A stretch of DNA of 64,000 nt, taken from positions 402,715 through 466,714 of the forward strand of contig NZ_QXIO01000003.1 of NCBI RefSeq assembly GCF_003545765.1. The letters are read 5' to 3'. The notes below the pieces were generated by a model, which saw nothing but the letters and a program-made list of their open reading frames with translations, was not told the DNA's origin and did no database searches. The number at the start of each line of letters is the position of its first letter. Position 1 is the first letter of the stretch. This DNA is from Colwellia sp. RSH04 (GTDB lineage Bacteria > Pseudomonadota > Gammaproteobacteria > Enterobacterales > Alteromonadaceae). A program made the translations under genes and the position numbers. Shown piece by piece: positions 12,101-19,944 of this stretch.

Positions 12101-14009
12101 GTGTTAAGACTTTGTTATAAATTCTGACTTCATCATAATCACCCCGAGATGAATAAGGCGAAGCAATTACAGAGTTACCCGCTTGGGTATAGTTTGATGA
12201 ATTATCACCGAAAACAATTCGATTAAACTCACCTAGTGCACCGTTAGTATTGCGTGTTTCTTGAACTCTCAAGACGCCATCAACATAAATAGCAAAGCTA
12301 TTATTGGTAAAATCCCAAGTAGTGGTGACATAATACCAAGTATCTTTAACTCGGTTATTACTCCCTTCAATGATAGTAAAATCAGCATCAGCAGAGTCTT
12401 CAAACGCAAACTTTAATCGTCCGTTTTGTTGAATTTCTAAGACAAAATACTTATCTGTCGCTGATTGTTTACTCGCATCAAAAAGAACACGCTCTTGCCC
12501 TTGGTCCCAATCAATTGAACTATTAAACCAAAAGCTAATTGTCCCTTGAACCCCTACTTCATTAATAGTTGGCCCTGCTCTAAAAGCATCGGTGATACCG
12601 TTATAATCATTCCAACTTTCACTTTCAAAGCCTCGGCAATACTTACCATCAGGTGTCGACAAACCACCCAAAATATTATCCGCATGGTTATCATAACCAC
12701 TAGTGTCATCTATTTGCGTATTAAAATCTGGTTGCTCAAATTTATATTCCGCCACCAAGGGAGAACAAAATACTGGAGTTCGAGTTGTTCCATCATAGTT
12801 ATTTTTAACAGATTGATTGGCAAAAATCTCTTGGATTTGTGTTAATGATAAAGCGTTATCAAATACGATAAATTCATCTAATGGGGCTCTGAACCCTTGG
12901 GGGGAACCACTACCTATATCATCAAATGAAGTACCTATGTATCTTAATGTACCACTTGGCATTCTACTGACAGAATCAACAAAAACGCCATCAATAAATA
13001 ATTGAGTATTGCCTGCGCTATATACCAATGTTAAGTGATGCCAATCACTATTTAAATTACCAAACTCATAGGTACCATTCGTTGATCCTGCACCGTCATA
13101 TACCCCCCAACGCCAGTTATTTTGACCGTCTAAGTACAATAAATCTCCGCCCGTCGCCATAGCACCTAAAACAAAATATTGATTTCCATTAGCTGCTGTT
13201 GGTTTTTTAAACCACGTTGAAACACTATAGCTTGCCGGCAAGGCAACAGACGTTTCAATATAATGCTGCGCGTCATCTATATTAGCAGAATACTCTATTT
13301 GACCATTAACATCAGTCGTAAACCCACCGACGGCTATACCGTTACTTGCTCCGACACTATCAACCACTTCGCCACTAACGCCCTGATAGCGACACTCATC
13401 AAACCGATACTCTAATATCGCAATAGCTGGCGTAACACCGTTGTTACACATTCCATTGAAATCTGCATTTAAAATAGCATCACTATCATAATTAATGTCA
13501 GCACTGGGTGTGGCACTGATATTACCTTCAGCCGCAATAGCACCATTAATATCGACTTTACCGGTAATAGTAACAGACCCCATACTGTAAATAATGGCAT
13601 TGATTTCAGTATTACCGCCATCTATAGCTAAACTACCACTAACAATTATAATAAGATCTTCGGGGTTACCACTGACATTAATTTTAGCATTTATCCAACT
13701 TGCGCCCCCAGCAATATATAAACGAGAGGTTGTTTCAGATGTTGGTAAAGAGTCAACTGTAATAGTTTGAGATGATGCATTCGCTAAATAATGTTGATCG
13801 CCTAACAATAAGTTTTGAGGATTACTTAAATATCCATTTGCCCCAGTAAAAGGAGGCACATTAATAAAGCCATTTCCCAATAAGCCGTCATTAGTTGCAC
13901 CGGGAAAAATATCAATACAATTCGCACTGTAACTTGATGTTGAAAATACTAGGCAAATAATTACGCCTAAGTGAATACAGGTTCTTTGCAGCAAGTTCAT
14001 CAACATCAT
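9126..14009 (-). CDS. mshQ: MSHA biogenesis protein MshQ, with three LamG domains
   Basis: This 1627-residue protein has a signal peptide (cleavage near residue 29, SSYSA). An N-terminal beta-helical stretch (about 30-190) is followed by three tandem concanavalin/LamG-type repeats, each beginning with a YRFDE, YKFEQ or WRMDE motif and containing WYHVV- or WHHLT-like strands (about 200-395, 415-640, 650-850). The remaining 750 residues match the MshQ C-terminal region (DUF6701). MshQ is the last gene of msh loci; its exact role is not established, and the domains suggest a secreted or surface-exposed protein, perhaps sugar-binding. The start overlaps the mshP stop by 4 bases. Confidence 0.9.
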   Translation of the reverse strand: MMLMNLLQRTCIHLGVIICLVFSTSSYSANCIDIFPGATNDGLLGNGFINVPPFTGANGYLSNPQNLLLGDQHYLANASSQTITVDSLPTSETTSRLYIAGGASWINAKINVSGNPEDLIIIVSGSLAIDGGNTEINAIIYSMGSVTITGKVDINGAIAAEGNISATPSADINYDSDAILNADFNGMCNNGVTPAIAILEYRFDECRYQGVSGEVVDSVGASNGIAVGGFTTDVNGQIEYSANIDDAQHYIETSVALPASYSVSTWFKKPTAANGNQYFVLGAMATGGDLLYLDGQNNWRWGVYDGAGSTNGTYEFGNLNSDWHHLTLVYSAGNTQLFIDGVFVDSVSRMPSGTLRYIGTSFDDIGSGSPQGFRAPLDEFIVFDNALSLTQIQEIFANQSVKNNYDGTTRTPVFCSPLVAEYKFEQPDFNTQIDDTSGYDNHADNILGGLSTPDGKYCRGFESESWNDYNGITDAFRAGPTINEVGVQGTISFWFNSSIDWDQGQERVLFDASKQSATDKYFVLEIQQNGRLKFAFEDSADADFTIIEGSNNRVKDTWYYVTTTWDFTNNSFAIYVDGVLRVQETRNTNGALGEFNRIVFGDNSSNYTQAGNSVIASPYSSRGDYDEVRIYNKVLTPTEIQTDMDDDNGCAKSIIAEWRMDELLWNGSAGEVLDEINALHGQALGGALTSNSDPARAGNPGTCGFGTFDGVNDYVQIADNDLLDLSEALSVSTWIYPESIPGSGLKSIVSKDTNYEFHLNPQGEIFWWWGDNSFSTSGANIAANNWYHVVITYRDGKQNIYINGVNRGSLSHAGTLPVNSNPLQIGQDQGISSRFFHGRIDEVRIYDYALSSTEVNDVYQATHPCDIYLDHFEIDTLDGEGLTCQADNITIRACADVDCNTLNIDNFTVDLLINGIPNKSINFSGGSVNTDYSYTVAGNAELSLAQGYECRNSNGTPCDVDFKTAGFIIDNALNDGIPTQLSGKSSDVEYNARNLFIQAVKTDDNSGACVGLFPDGGDVPINLSYTCHGDSSACTNALMLTNNGTSHAISTAVSAPSLRFNTDSKAFFDINYPDAGKLILNAQKTVQVSDADGNTEDLDLSVSSNAFVVRPFAFKLFFDENVDSDNAEALAEIVSGSRANGTKFKVAGDNFIITTTAVQWASGQDGNSDGYPDDLTSVSANTTALHFANEQVTLTGALQLPTPGNAGIFEQISDNFFIEANNSSVNNTLTYSEVGIITIDAELKNADYLGSGLGKIQGKIANVGRFYPAYFIQTVNNTGSLSANHDIDGTQLLCENKDWAYAGQTITQGGNTTGAISYAAADEPEIKITAYNINNVVTQNYTEAGFTKLAASGITILEPTMDDVKERKPIVPPVVDDRVRISSVMSAGSNPVVGDNNGELIYTFNSTDHFIYEHNNRSELAPFQARIPFIVDTIIDDDGVALYAGSAASITPKENVITEGVEIRFGRWLMQNSFAPETQDLPMPMFIQYFNGVEYINNPDESCMIPQIATKSISGTLGSGGLALWDYRLVDADNTDNLTPAHTDASVDGESFTVGVYRESGLSPALKFSAPPPSNRQGPLRVEYEVPPWLQFDWTGNDAFDDNPRATLTFGLYRGNDRIIYQREVDR

Positions 14010-14470
14010 AAACTCCTCGCTTCAACTTGTATTGTTCTGCTACTACGCACTACGCCTTTAGACTGGTCACTAATAGCACCGCTACCGCATTCACCTGTGC
14101 TGGTTAAACGATAATAATTAACTAGATTATGCGTATTATAGATGGCACAACTTACTGAAGCATTACAGTGCTTTAAACCATCGATATCTGATAGATCATA
14201 GGTGTCATCAGCAGGGCATGAATTGGAATTATCTAAGGGAAAAGTGCGCTGTAAATGTGCCTGCATGCCTGAATTTGCCGCCATCAATGCGCGAGTACCT
14301 ATCACTTCTTGTGCAATAGTTTCGCTGCTGGTTGAAAGTACCTTAATTAAAGCACTACCTAACAATAACAATACAATAATAATAAATAATGACAGCATAA
14401 GCGCACTCCCTTGTTGAGAGTCAACTTTAGTAAAATATCTTCGCTTTAAAGGATAAATATACTGCTTCAT
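14006..14470 (-). CDS. mshP: MSHA biogenesis protein MshP (PilX-like minor component)
   Basis: The 154-residue protein has a short basic leader and then GSALMLSLFIIIVLLLLGSALIKV, split here by a Gln-Gln-Gly before Ser; this resembles the PilX-type N-terminal segment and not a classical GFTLIE pilin. Four cysteines occur in the C-terminal half. MshP is thought to be a minor tip or assembly component of the MSHA pilus. It precedes mshQ with a 4-base overlap. A 130-base gap separates it from mshO, the largest gap in the distal half of the operon. Confidence 0.87.
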   Translation of the reverse strand: MKQYIYPLKRRYFTKVDSQQGSALMLSLFIIIVLLLLGSALIKVLSTSSETIAQEVIGTRALMAANSGMQAHLQRTFPLDNSNSCPADDTYDLSDIDGLKHCNASVSCAIYNTHNLVNYYRLTSTGECGSGAISDQSKGVVRSSRTIQVEARSL

Positions 14471-14600
14471 GATTGGTCTCTTAATCTTAGCGCCATAATT
14501 AGCGACTACTACATTTTTGTATCAAGAAAAAACCTTATCTATAAAAAGGTAACGCGATATGCCTAACTTAGCAATAGACCTTCGTAATATCAGGTTCATA

Positions 14601-15488
14601 CTAAGGAACATTATTTATATGTACTGCATTGTCGAAAACTACGCGTTCGTTATCACGTAAAAATACCAACTTTGTTTGTACAACAGCATTACGCTGTAGC
14701 GTTGCATTTAACACAATAAAAGGTATTTCAGCTTGAGAATAAACTACGTTTTCTGCCATTAAGCTTAAATTAGCGCCTGAAGCAATTAAGTCACTCGAAC
14801 TTTGCTGATTTTGCTGAAAATTATAGTTACTGTAACGTACCACCTTTGCCTCTCCCGATTGCGCAATAACACAATACGATACAGGCGAATTAATAATATA
14901 GGCTCGATTTGTTGGTGAATGTTCGGCAAAGCTTTCCGCTGCTTCTAATGTTAATGTTGCAACCTGTGCTGGCGCTATCGGCAAGGTATAATCTTCGAGC
15001 GAATAACGTTTATTATTTGCTGCAGTGTAAATATCTTCGCCATTGGTATTCGTTGGATAAACCACGATAGCATCAGAGCAATTAGCGCACACATAGTCAT
15101 TACCATCAATATCAATGAAAGGAATAACCTCTAAGGTATTACTATTGTCAGGGTTAACAGGGATATCAGTATATACAGTACTTGCCAATATTGGTGTAAA
15201 TTCAAGGCATTGCTCAGTGGCTGAGCTTTTCTGGCGAATACTGTTAGGAACTGCATTTCGAAGTTCACGATTAAGCCTTTCAACAACAAATCGGGCACTA
15301 GAAATAAGCTCATCTCGCTCACTCACGTTTAAATAGGTTTGAGTCGTTAATTTAATAAAGCCTGAAATACCAACAGCCATTACCCCAAGTAAAATAATAA
15401 CAATGATCAACTCCATCAAAGTAAAACCTGCTGTTCGCTTACTCGATGTATAGTGTCTATTAACTCGACTATTGAATAATTTAGCCAT
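14601..15488 (-). CDS. mshO: MSHA prepilin-like protein MshO
   Basis: The 295-residue protein carries a prepilin leader ending in Gly followed by FTLMELIIVIILLG (cleavage near residue 21/22), a conserved Glu at position 5 of the mature chain, and a long variable C-terminal domain containing CANCSD. It matches MshO, a minor (pseudo)pilin near the pilus tip, comparable in size to PilW. It overlaps the mshD stop by a single base and is followed by mshP, the usual mshCDOPQ order. Confidence 0.92.
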   Translation of the reverse strand: MAKLFNSRVNRHYTSSKRTAGFTLMELIIVIILLGVMAVGISGFIKLTTQTYLNVSERDELISSARFVVERLNRELRNAVPNSIRQKSSATEQCLEFTPILASTVYTDIPVNPDNSNTLEVIPFIDIDGNDYVCANCSDAIVVYPTNTNGEDIYTAANNKRYSLEDYTLPIAPAQVATLTLEAAESFAEHSPTNRAYIINSPVSYCVIAQSGEAKVVRYSNYNFQQNQQSSSDLIASGANLSLMAENVVYSQAEIPFIVLNATLQRNAVVQTKLVFLRDNERVVFDNAVHINNVP

Positions 15489-16054
15489 TATAAATTTGCC
15501 TTATGGCTAGCAAATTCAATAACAGTACCAAGCGGTGTTTCTACCGAAACAGTTATTTTTTTAGCTAACCTGTTATTAGCTAGACTTAAACTGTCTCCGT
15601 CATAAGTCACTTCAACATTCAAAACAAAATTAGTGTAGCCCGAATCTAATCCCGCATTTATCGCGTTCACCTGCTGAGTAAAACCATGAAAATCATCCAC
15701 ATCATCAAAGGTATTTATATCGTTCGCATTTTCACCCGCTTCAACGCCAAAATTAACTTCATCAGTACAATCAGGTTGAGTACCATCATCACAGCGCAAT
15801 CGACCACCTGTCATATCTGAATTATCATCAAAAGCACGGCTATTAATATCATTCATTAAGCTTTGACCTAACTCTGCCGCTTTAATTTGTAAAATTGCAT
15901 CGGCACTTTGCTCTTCGGTTGGGGCAATTAAAGAAGAGATAATAGACAGGGAAATTGATAACACGACAATCGATAAGATAATTTCTATTAAGGTAAAACC
16001 TTGCATTTTTGCTTTAACATTGAGTAAAGCATATTTATTTAGTTTACAGGCCAT
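15488..16054 (-). CDS. mshD: MSHA prepilin MshD
   Basis: This 188-residue prepilin has the leader KAKMQ-G with cleavage before FTLIEIILSIVVLSISL (near residue 19/20). The ADAILQIKAAELGQSLMNDI segment continues the amphipathic N-terminal helix, as in MshD/PilV-type minor pilins. The processing enzyme would be the prepilin peptidase PilD, not in this window. The gene overlaps mshC by 11 bases and mshO by 1 base. Confidence 0.93.
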   Translation of the reverse strand: MACKLNKYALLNVKAKMQGFTLIEIILSIVVLSISLSIISSLIAPTEEQSADAILQIKAAELGQSLMNDINSRAFDDNSDMTGGRLRCDDGTQPDCTDEVNFGVEAGENANDINTFDDVDDFHGFTQQVNAINAGLDSGYTNFVLNVEVTYDGDSLSLANNRLAKKITVSVETPLGTVIEFASHKANL

Positions 16055-16547
16055 GAATATAGCCCTCAGGTTCTATTTGAATCGATAACGTTTCGACATT
16101 ACTGTTAACATTTATAATACAACCACTGGCACAACCCCCTATTGGACGGCCTAACCAATCAAAGGCAATAACAGCATTGACTGCAAACGAATTGTTAAAG
16201 GTAATATTATATCGGCTGTCCACAACATGCCCTGTTATATCAGACGCTTCATCCCAATCATCATTTAGGGTTAAATCAGTACAATCCAGACGGTCAGGTA
16301 CGCCATAGCGCTTATTTTCAATGACTAGGTGATGACAATAAGTCTCACCTGAAGCGTTATCTTGACGAGTTTGCTGCATGGCACGTTGTTGCGTTAACCG
16401 TAAAGCTGATATGAGTTGTGCACGGTGACTATGTGCCTCATAAGCACTTGTACCATCAAATTTTGGCAGCACATTGACCGCTAAAATACCCACTAAGATA
16501 ATTACGGTGACCAATTCAATTATAGTAAAACCAGATTGATACTTCAT
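16044..16547 (-). CDS. mshC: MSHA prepilin MshC
   Basis: A 167-residue GspH/FimT-like minor pilin with a very short leader (MKYQSG) before FTIIELVTVIILVGILA. It has Glu5 and a domain with paired cysteines (CASGC and CHH). MshC follows the major pilin in msh loci. Here a strong hairpin with a T run lies between mshA and mshC (16608-16633), so mshC and later genes are probably expressed well below mshA. Confidence 0.92.
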   Translation of the reverse strand: MKYQSGFTIIELVTVIILVGILAVNVLPKFDGTSAYEAHSHRAQLISALRLTQQRAMQQTRQDNASGETYCHHLVIENKRYGVPDRLDCTDLTLNDDWDEASDITGHVVDSRYNITFNNSFAVNAVIAFDWLGRPIGGCASGCIINVNSNVETLSIQIEPEGYIHGL

Positions 16548-16607
16548 ATGGTTAATTATATCACCTAAATAGAATTATATTTTTAACAAAATAAAGCGCT
16601 TAAAGCA

Positions 16608-16633
16608 AAAAAGGAGAGCCGAAGCTCTCCTTT
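16608..16633 (-). terminator. Hairpin with T run between mshA and mshC
   Basis: On the minus strand the sequence forms AAAGGAGAGC-TTCG-GCTCTCCTTT followed by TTT: a 10-bp perfect stem, a stable UUCG tetraloop and a short T run, 23 bases after the mshA stop. This looks like an intrinsic (probably partial) terminator or a 3'-end stabiliser that raises mshA mRNA relative to the downstream minor pilin genes. Confidence 0.8.
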
Positions 16634-16655
16634 ATATATTAAGATAGCAGTCTAA

Positions 16656-17207
16656 CTATAAACAAATCACAACATCAGTAACAGGTGAAGTACCTAATGC
16701 TTGAGACTCTTGATAATATGCAAAACAACTCGATTCTGCGGCTGTTGGAGCATCGTTATCTGCTGGCAAAGCAGTAGGTTCAGTTCCACCCTCAGGATAA
16801 ACAACTACATATCCGGCAATTGAATCGTCTGAAATAATAAATTCATCAGCATTTACCTCTAACAATAAGGCCCAATCGTCTGCAGGTACTGTTGCAGCAC
16901 CTGCTGTTGAAATAGGGTAACCCAAATCTAAATTTACTACATCACCTTGACTATTAACCACAACAGTTTCACCGTCAGCTGCTACAGCTGATTCATTACC
17001 TTGAATCAATGATTTACTGTGAACTAAGGTATATGCACTTTGCATAGAAGCTTTTACTGCTTCTAATGTTGCAGTACGTGCATCAGCTTGTAAGTTAATA
17101 AACTTAGGTGCTGCAGTTACTGCTAAAATACCTAAAATGACAATTACTACAACTAATTCGATTAGCGTAAAACCTTGTTGCGCTTTATTTTTCATTGAAT
17201 ATTTCAT
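16656..17207 (-). CDS. mshA: MSHA major pilin MshA
   Basis: The 183-residue type IV pilin has leader ...KAQQG followed by FTLIELVVVIVILGILAVTA (cleavage at residue 12/13), Glu5, a globular domain with a Gly/Ala/Asp-rich middle, and a C-terminal cysteine pair (CFAYYQ and VICL) that would close the pilin D-region. I call it the major subunit because it directly precedes mshC and is followed by a terminator-like hairpin. The start could also be the Met at residue 5. The upstream gene is a second, larger pilin (mshB). Confidence 0.9.
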   Translation of the reverse strand: MKYSMKNKAQQGFTLIELVVVIVILGILAVTAAPKFINLQADARTATLEAVKASMQSAYTLVHSKSLIQGNESAVAADGETVVVNSQGDVVNLDLGYPISTAGAATVPADDWALLLEVNADEFIISDDSIAGYVVVYPEGGTEPTALPADNDAPTAAESSCFAYYQESQALGTSPVTDVVICL

Positions 17208-17276
17208 ATTAAACCCTTTACCACTTAAAAAATCATTACAAATACTATCTATAAATTAACACTAATCGTCAAGTAC

Positions 17277-17960
17277 TTATGGCGTATTAACGTTAACAAC
17301 CACTTCACTATTCGCTGCATTGTAAGTAAAGTTATTACCAATATCGATATTACCACCAGGTGAAACAAAATTACCTGCTGCATTCTTATCTAAAGTTTCT
17401 TTTAAATAAAACACACAACCTGTAAATGTTTGAGTAGCACCCGCTGAATCGATTAATTCTACACTGGTAGTGTCGGCTAAATAATCAATATTTAATCCCA
17501 CGGTATTTAAGTCTGCAACCGCTGAAGACACACTAGGTGGCTGAGCAAACACCCCTTGCCACAATTCAATACAACGGGCATTTGTCATGTCTGCTGTACT
17601 GGCATTACCGTTAACAAGGCCAACTGGATAACCAGGACGGATACTTTTAGTATTATTTGGTGTTGGCGGAGTCGTTAATGCAAAGAAGCTTCCTTCATAA
17701 TCTACACGGTTCACATTAGCAGCCGTTGGGCGACCTTCTGCTTCCCACTGCGCACGAACTAAAGATACGCCTGTGGCAAAGCCACCCGCCATACCTTCAA
17801 TATTTGCTTGTTTAGCTTTATCGGTTAGATCCAAAAATTTTGGAATAGCCGTTACCGCTAAAAAACCTAAAATAACGACAACAATCACTAATTCAATTAA
17901 TGTAAAACCGCGCTGGTTATTTAAGTTTTTCACATTGTATTGAGAAAACACTTTATTCAT
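17277..17960 (-). CDS. mshB: MSHA pilin MshB
   Basis: The 227-residue prepilin has an 18-residue leader ending NNQRG before FTLIELVIVVVILGFLA. Two cysteines (ARCIEL and FTGCVF) could form the pilin disulfide. It matches MshB, a minor or alternative pilin encoded just before mshA. A 208-base gap separates it from mshF; that gap holds an 11-bp perfect inverted repeat and probably an internal promoter, so mshB-mshA may be transcribed separately as well as from the operon start. Confidence 0.88.
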   Translation of the reverse strand: MNKVFSQYNVKNLNNQRGFTLIELVIVVVILGFLAVTAIPKFLDLTDKAKQANIEGMAGGFATGVSLVRAQWEAEGRPTAANVNRVDYEGSFFALTTPPTPNNTKSIRPGYPVGLVNGNASTADMTNARCIELWQGVFAQPPSVSSAVADLNTVGLNIDYLADTTSVELIDSAGATQTFTGCVFYLKETLDKNAAGNFVSPGGNIDIGNNFTYNAANSEVVVNVNTP

Positions 17961-18008
17961 ATGAACCTCACAAACCTTGATGTACAGATATTAAAATCAT
18001 TGTAACAA

Positions 18009-18039
18009 CGATTAATTAAATAAGTCACTTAATTAATCG
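18009..18039 (-). repeat. 11-bp perfect inverted repeat upstream of mshB
   Basis: The arms CGATTAATTAA (18009-18019) and TTAATTAATCG (18029-18039) are perfect complements around a 9-base centre, about 50 bases upstream of the mshB start. There is no T run on either side, so a terminator is unlikely; a regulator site or a leader RNA hairpin fits better. Confidence 0.7.
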
Positions 18040-18168
18040 ACAAAAACCTCTTTGAGAACAAATTATTACTAAATCTAAATCGAAATCATAAATTCTTATT
18101 TTATAGTCATAGTGTAGCGTATTTTTATAGATGCGTAATTTAGTCTATTGTAAATACAAATTATTTGT

Positions 18169-18660
18169 TCACTTGCTTTTTGGTATTACTTCAGTCACTT
18201 TGCCCGTTTCACTGTGATAATCAAAAAATTGCCCTGAAGGCAAAATATATCGACAATGATGAAAGTTTTTACCTTGTTCTTTTAACTCTATTGTTGCTAT
18301 AGAAAGTTTCATTAATGACATCGGCACCGCAACAGCTGCTTGCCATATTTTCTCACAAGAAAAATTATTCTTTGTGATATCTAACCAGCCATTTTTATTT
18401 ACTGAAAACCTTTGCTTAGCTTCACTATTAAGTTGTTTAAGTGTTACAACGCTAGGCTTATTTTCCATCAACCACTGGGCATGTACTGCAATGACAGTGC
18501 TATTAAAACTTTGCGCTAAACGGTTAAAGCCCGTCGTGGTTATTTGTTCTTGCTGGTCAAAATAATAACTAATAAACACTTTCATCAACAACGCGAGTAG
18601 GACAACCGTGATAATAAACTCAGTCAGAGATTTTTCTCGTTTCTCGACTTTATCAATCAT
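18169..18660 (-). CDS. mshF: MSHA biogenesis protein MshF
   Basis: The 163-residue protein has a single N-terminal membrane segment (about 13-33, FIITVVLLALLMKVFISYYF) and a small periplasmic domain with two cysteines. Residues 43-63 (TGFNRLAQSFNSTVIAVHAQW) resemble the helix that follows the membrane part in MshB, so it looks like a pilin-derived protein without a prepilin leader. Its role is unknown. It lies between mshG and mshB, the position of mshF in Vibrio and Shewanella loci. Confidence 0.82.
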   Translation of the reverse strand: MIDKVEKREKSLTEFIITVVLLALLMKVFISYYFDQQEQITTTGFNRLAQSFNSTVIAVHAQWLMENKPSVVTLKQLNSEAKQRFSVNKNGWLDITKNNFSCEKIWQAAVAVPMSLMKLSIATIELKEQGKNFHHCRYILPSGQFFDYHSETGKVTEVIPKSK

Positions 18661-18689
18661 AGCCTTATCCTAGCGCACATAACACAACG

Positions 18690-19925
18690 TTACTTACCCT
18701 GCATCGCAGACGCCATATCCCACATTGGTGTAAATATACCTAAGGCAAGTACTAAAACCATCGCCGCTACAACAATAAGTAATAACGGCTCTATTCTCGC
18801 TGTTAGCGTACTTAGATCGTAATCAACCTCACGTTCATAGTAATCGCCCACTTCTTTTAATAGGTCGTCGACACGTCCTGTTTCTTCACCTACGGCAATC
18901 ATTTGCAATACCAGCGGCGTAAATAATGTACTAGCAATTGCTGCTCGCAATAAACTTTCACCACTTTCTATTGCCACACGCATAGCAATAATTTTCTCTT
19001 TCATGAAACTATTATCAACGGCATCGGCAACTAAATTGAGCCCCGATGTCATCGGTACTCCTGCCGTCAAAACTATACCAAAGCTATGAGAAAATCGTGC
19101 CAATATTGAGCGTTCAATAATACTACCAATAATGGGAATTTTAATTTTTCGTCTATCCCAAACAAATCGACCTTGTTTGGTTTTAAGTGATTGGCGTAAG
19201 GTGACAAAAAGAATCAACACGCCTATTAGCATATATGGCCAAAAATTTATGAAAAAATTTGAACTAGCGATAATAAATTTAGTCGCTAGTGGTAGATCGG
19301 CTCCTAGTTTTGAAAACATGCTGGCAAAGGTGGGTATTACCCAAATATTTAAGATAACTAATGCAGCAGACAAAGCCATTACAACCATAGTAGGATACCG
19401 TAATGCCGTTTTAATACGTTTTTTTGTCGCTTGTTCACGCTCAAGATATGTTGTTAATTTTGCGAAGGATTGATCGAGTTGCCCTGTATTTTCACCCACA
19501 TGAATTAACGAAATAAATAATGAACTAAAAATATTAGTGTGCTGATTGAGTGCTGAAGATAACGTGTAGCCACCTTCTAATTGCTTACCTATGTCATGTA
19601 ATGCCTTTTGCAAACTAATTGAGTTACTTGACTCAGCCATACCGTTTATTGCACGAAGTATAGGCACACCAGAACGCATTAACGCATACATTTGACGACA
19701 GAAAATAATCATCTCATCTAATGAGACACTGGCAAAACCTAACAGTTCTTTAATATCAGCACTTGCCAGGCTGCCATCATTACTGTGCTTGGCTTCATTA
19801 ATATCAATTGGTGTTATATTTTGCCTAAATAATTGTTCAGCCGCGGCAGTAGAGCTAACGGCTTCGAGCGTGCCCTTAACTTGACTACCGCTAATATTAC
19901 GACCTGTATAATTATATGATGCCAT
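18690..19925 (-). CDS. mshG: MSHA inner-membrane platform protein MshG
   Basis: The 411 residues contain two GspF/PilC-type domains (about 70-195 and 270-395) and three hydrophobic segments near 175-200, 220-245 and 375-400, as expected for the polytopic platform of type II secretion and type IV pili. Conserved motifs include FCRQMYALMRSGVPILRA and GEETGRVDDLL. The protein would sit at the base of the pilus and contact the ATPase MshE, whose gene is 19 bases upstream. Confidence 0.95.
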   Translation of the reverse strand: MASYNYTGRNISGSQVKGTLEAVSSTAAAEQLFRQNITPIDINEAKHSNDGSLASADIKELLGFASVSLDEMIIFCRQMYALMRSGVPILRAINGMAESSNSISLQKALHDIGKQLEGGYTLSSALNQHTNIFSSLFISLIHVGENTGQLDQSFAKLTTYLEREQATKKRIKTALRYPTMVVMALSAALVILNIWVIPTFASMFSKLGADLPLATKFIIASSNFFINFWPYMLIGVLILFVTLRQSLKTKQGRFVWDRRKIKIPIIGSIIERSILARFSHSFGIVLTAGVPMTSGLNLVADAVDNSFMKEKIIAMRVAIESGESLLRAAIASTLFTPLVLQMIAVGEETGRVDDLLKEVGDYYEREVDYDLSTLTARIEPLLLIVVAAMVLVLALGIFTPMWDMASAMQGK

Positions 19926-19944
19926 AGTGCAATATTAACCTTTA

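Noticed and set aside
12546..13005. Plus-strand open frames opposite mshQ
   Set aside because: Low-complexity translations with no recognisable domain; the minus-strand frame has clear LamG structure.
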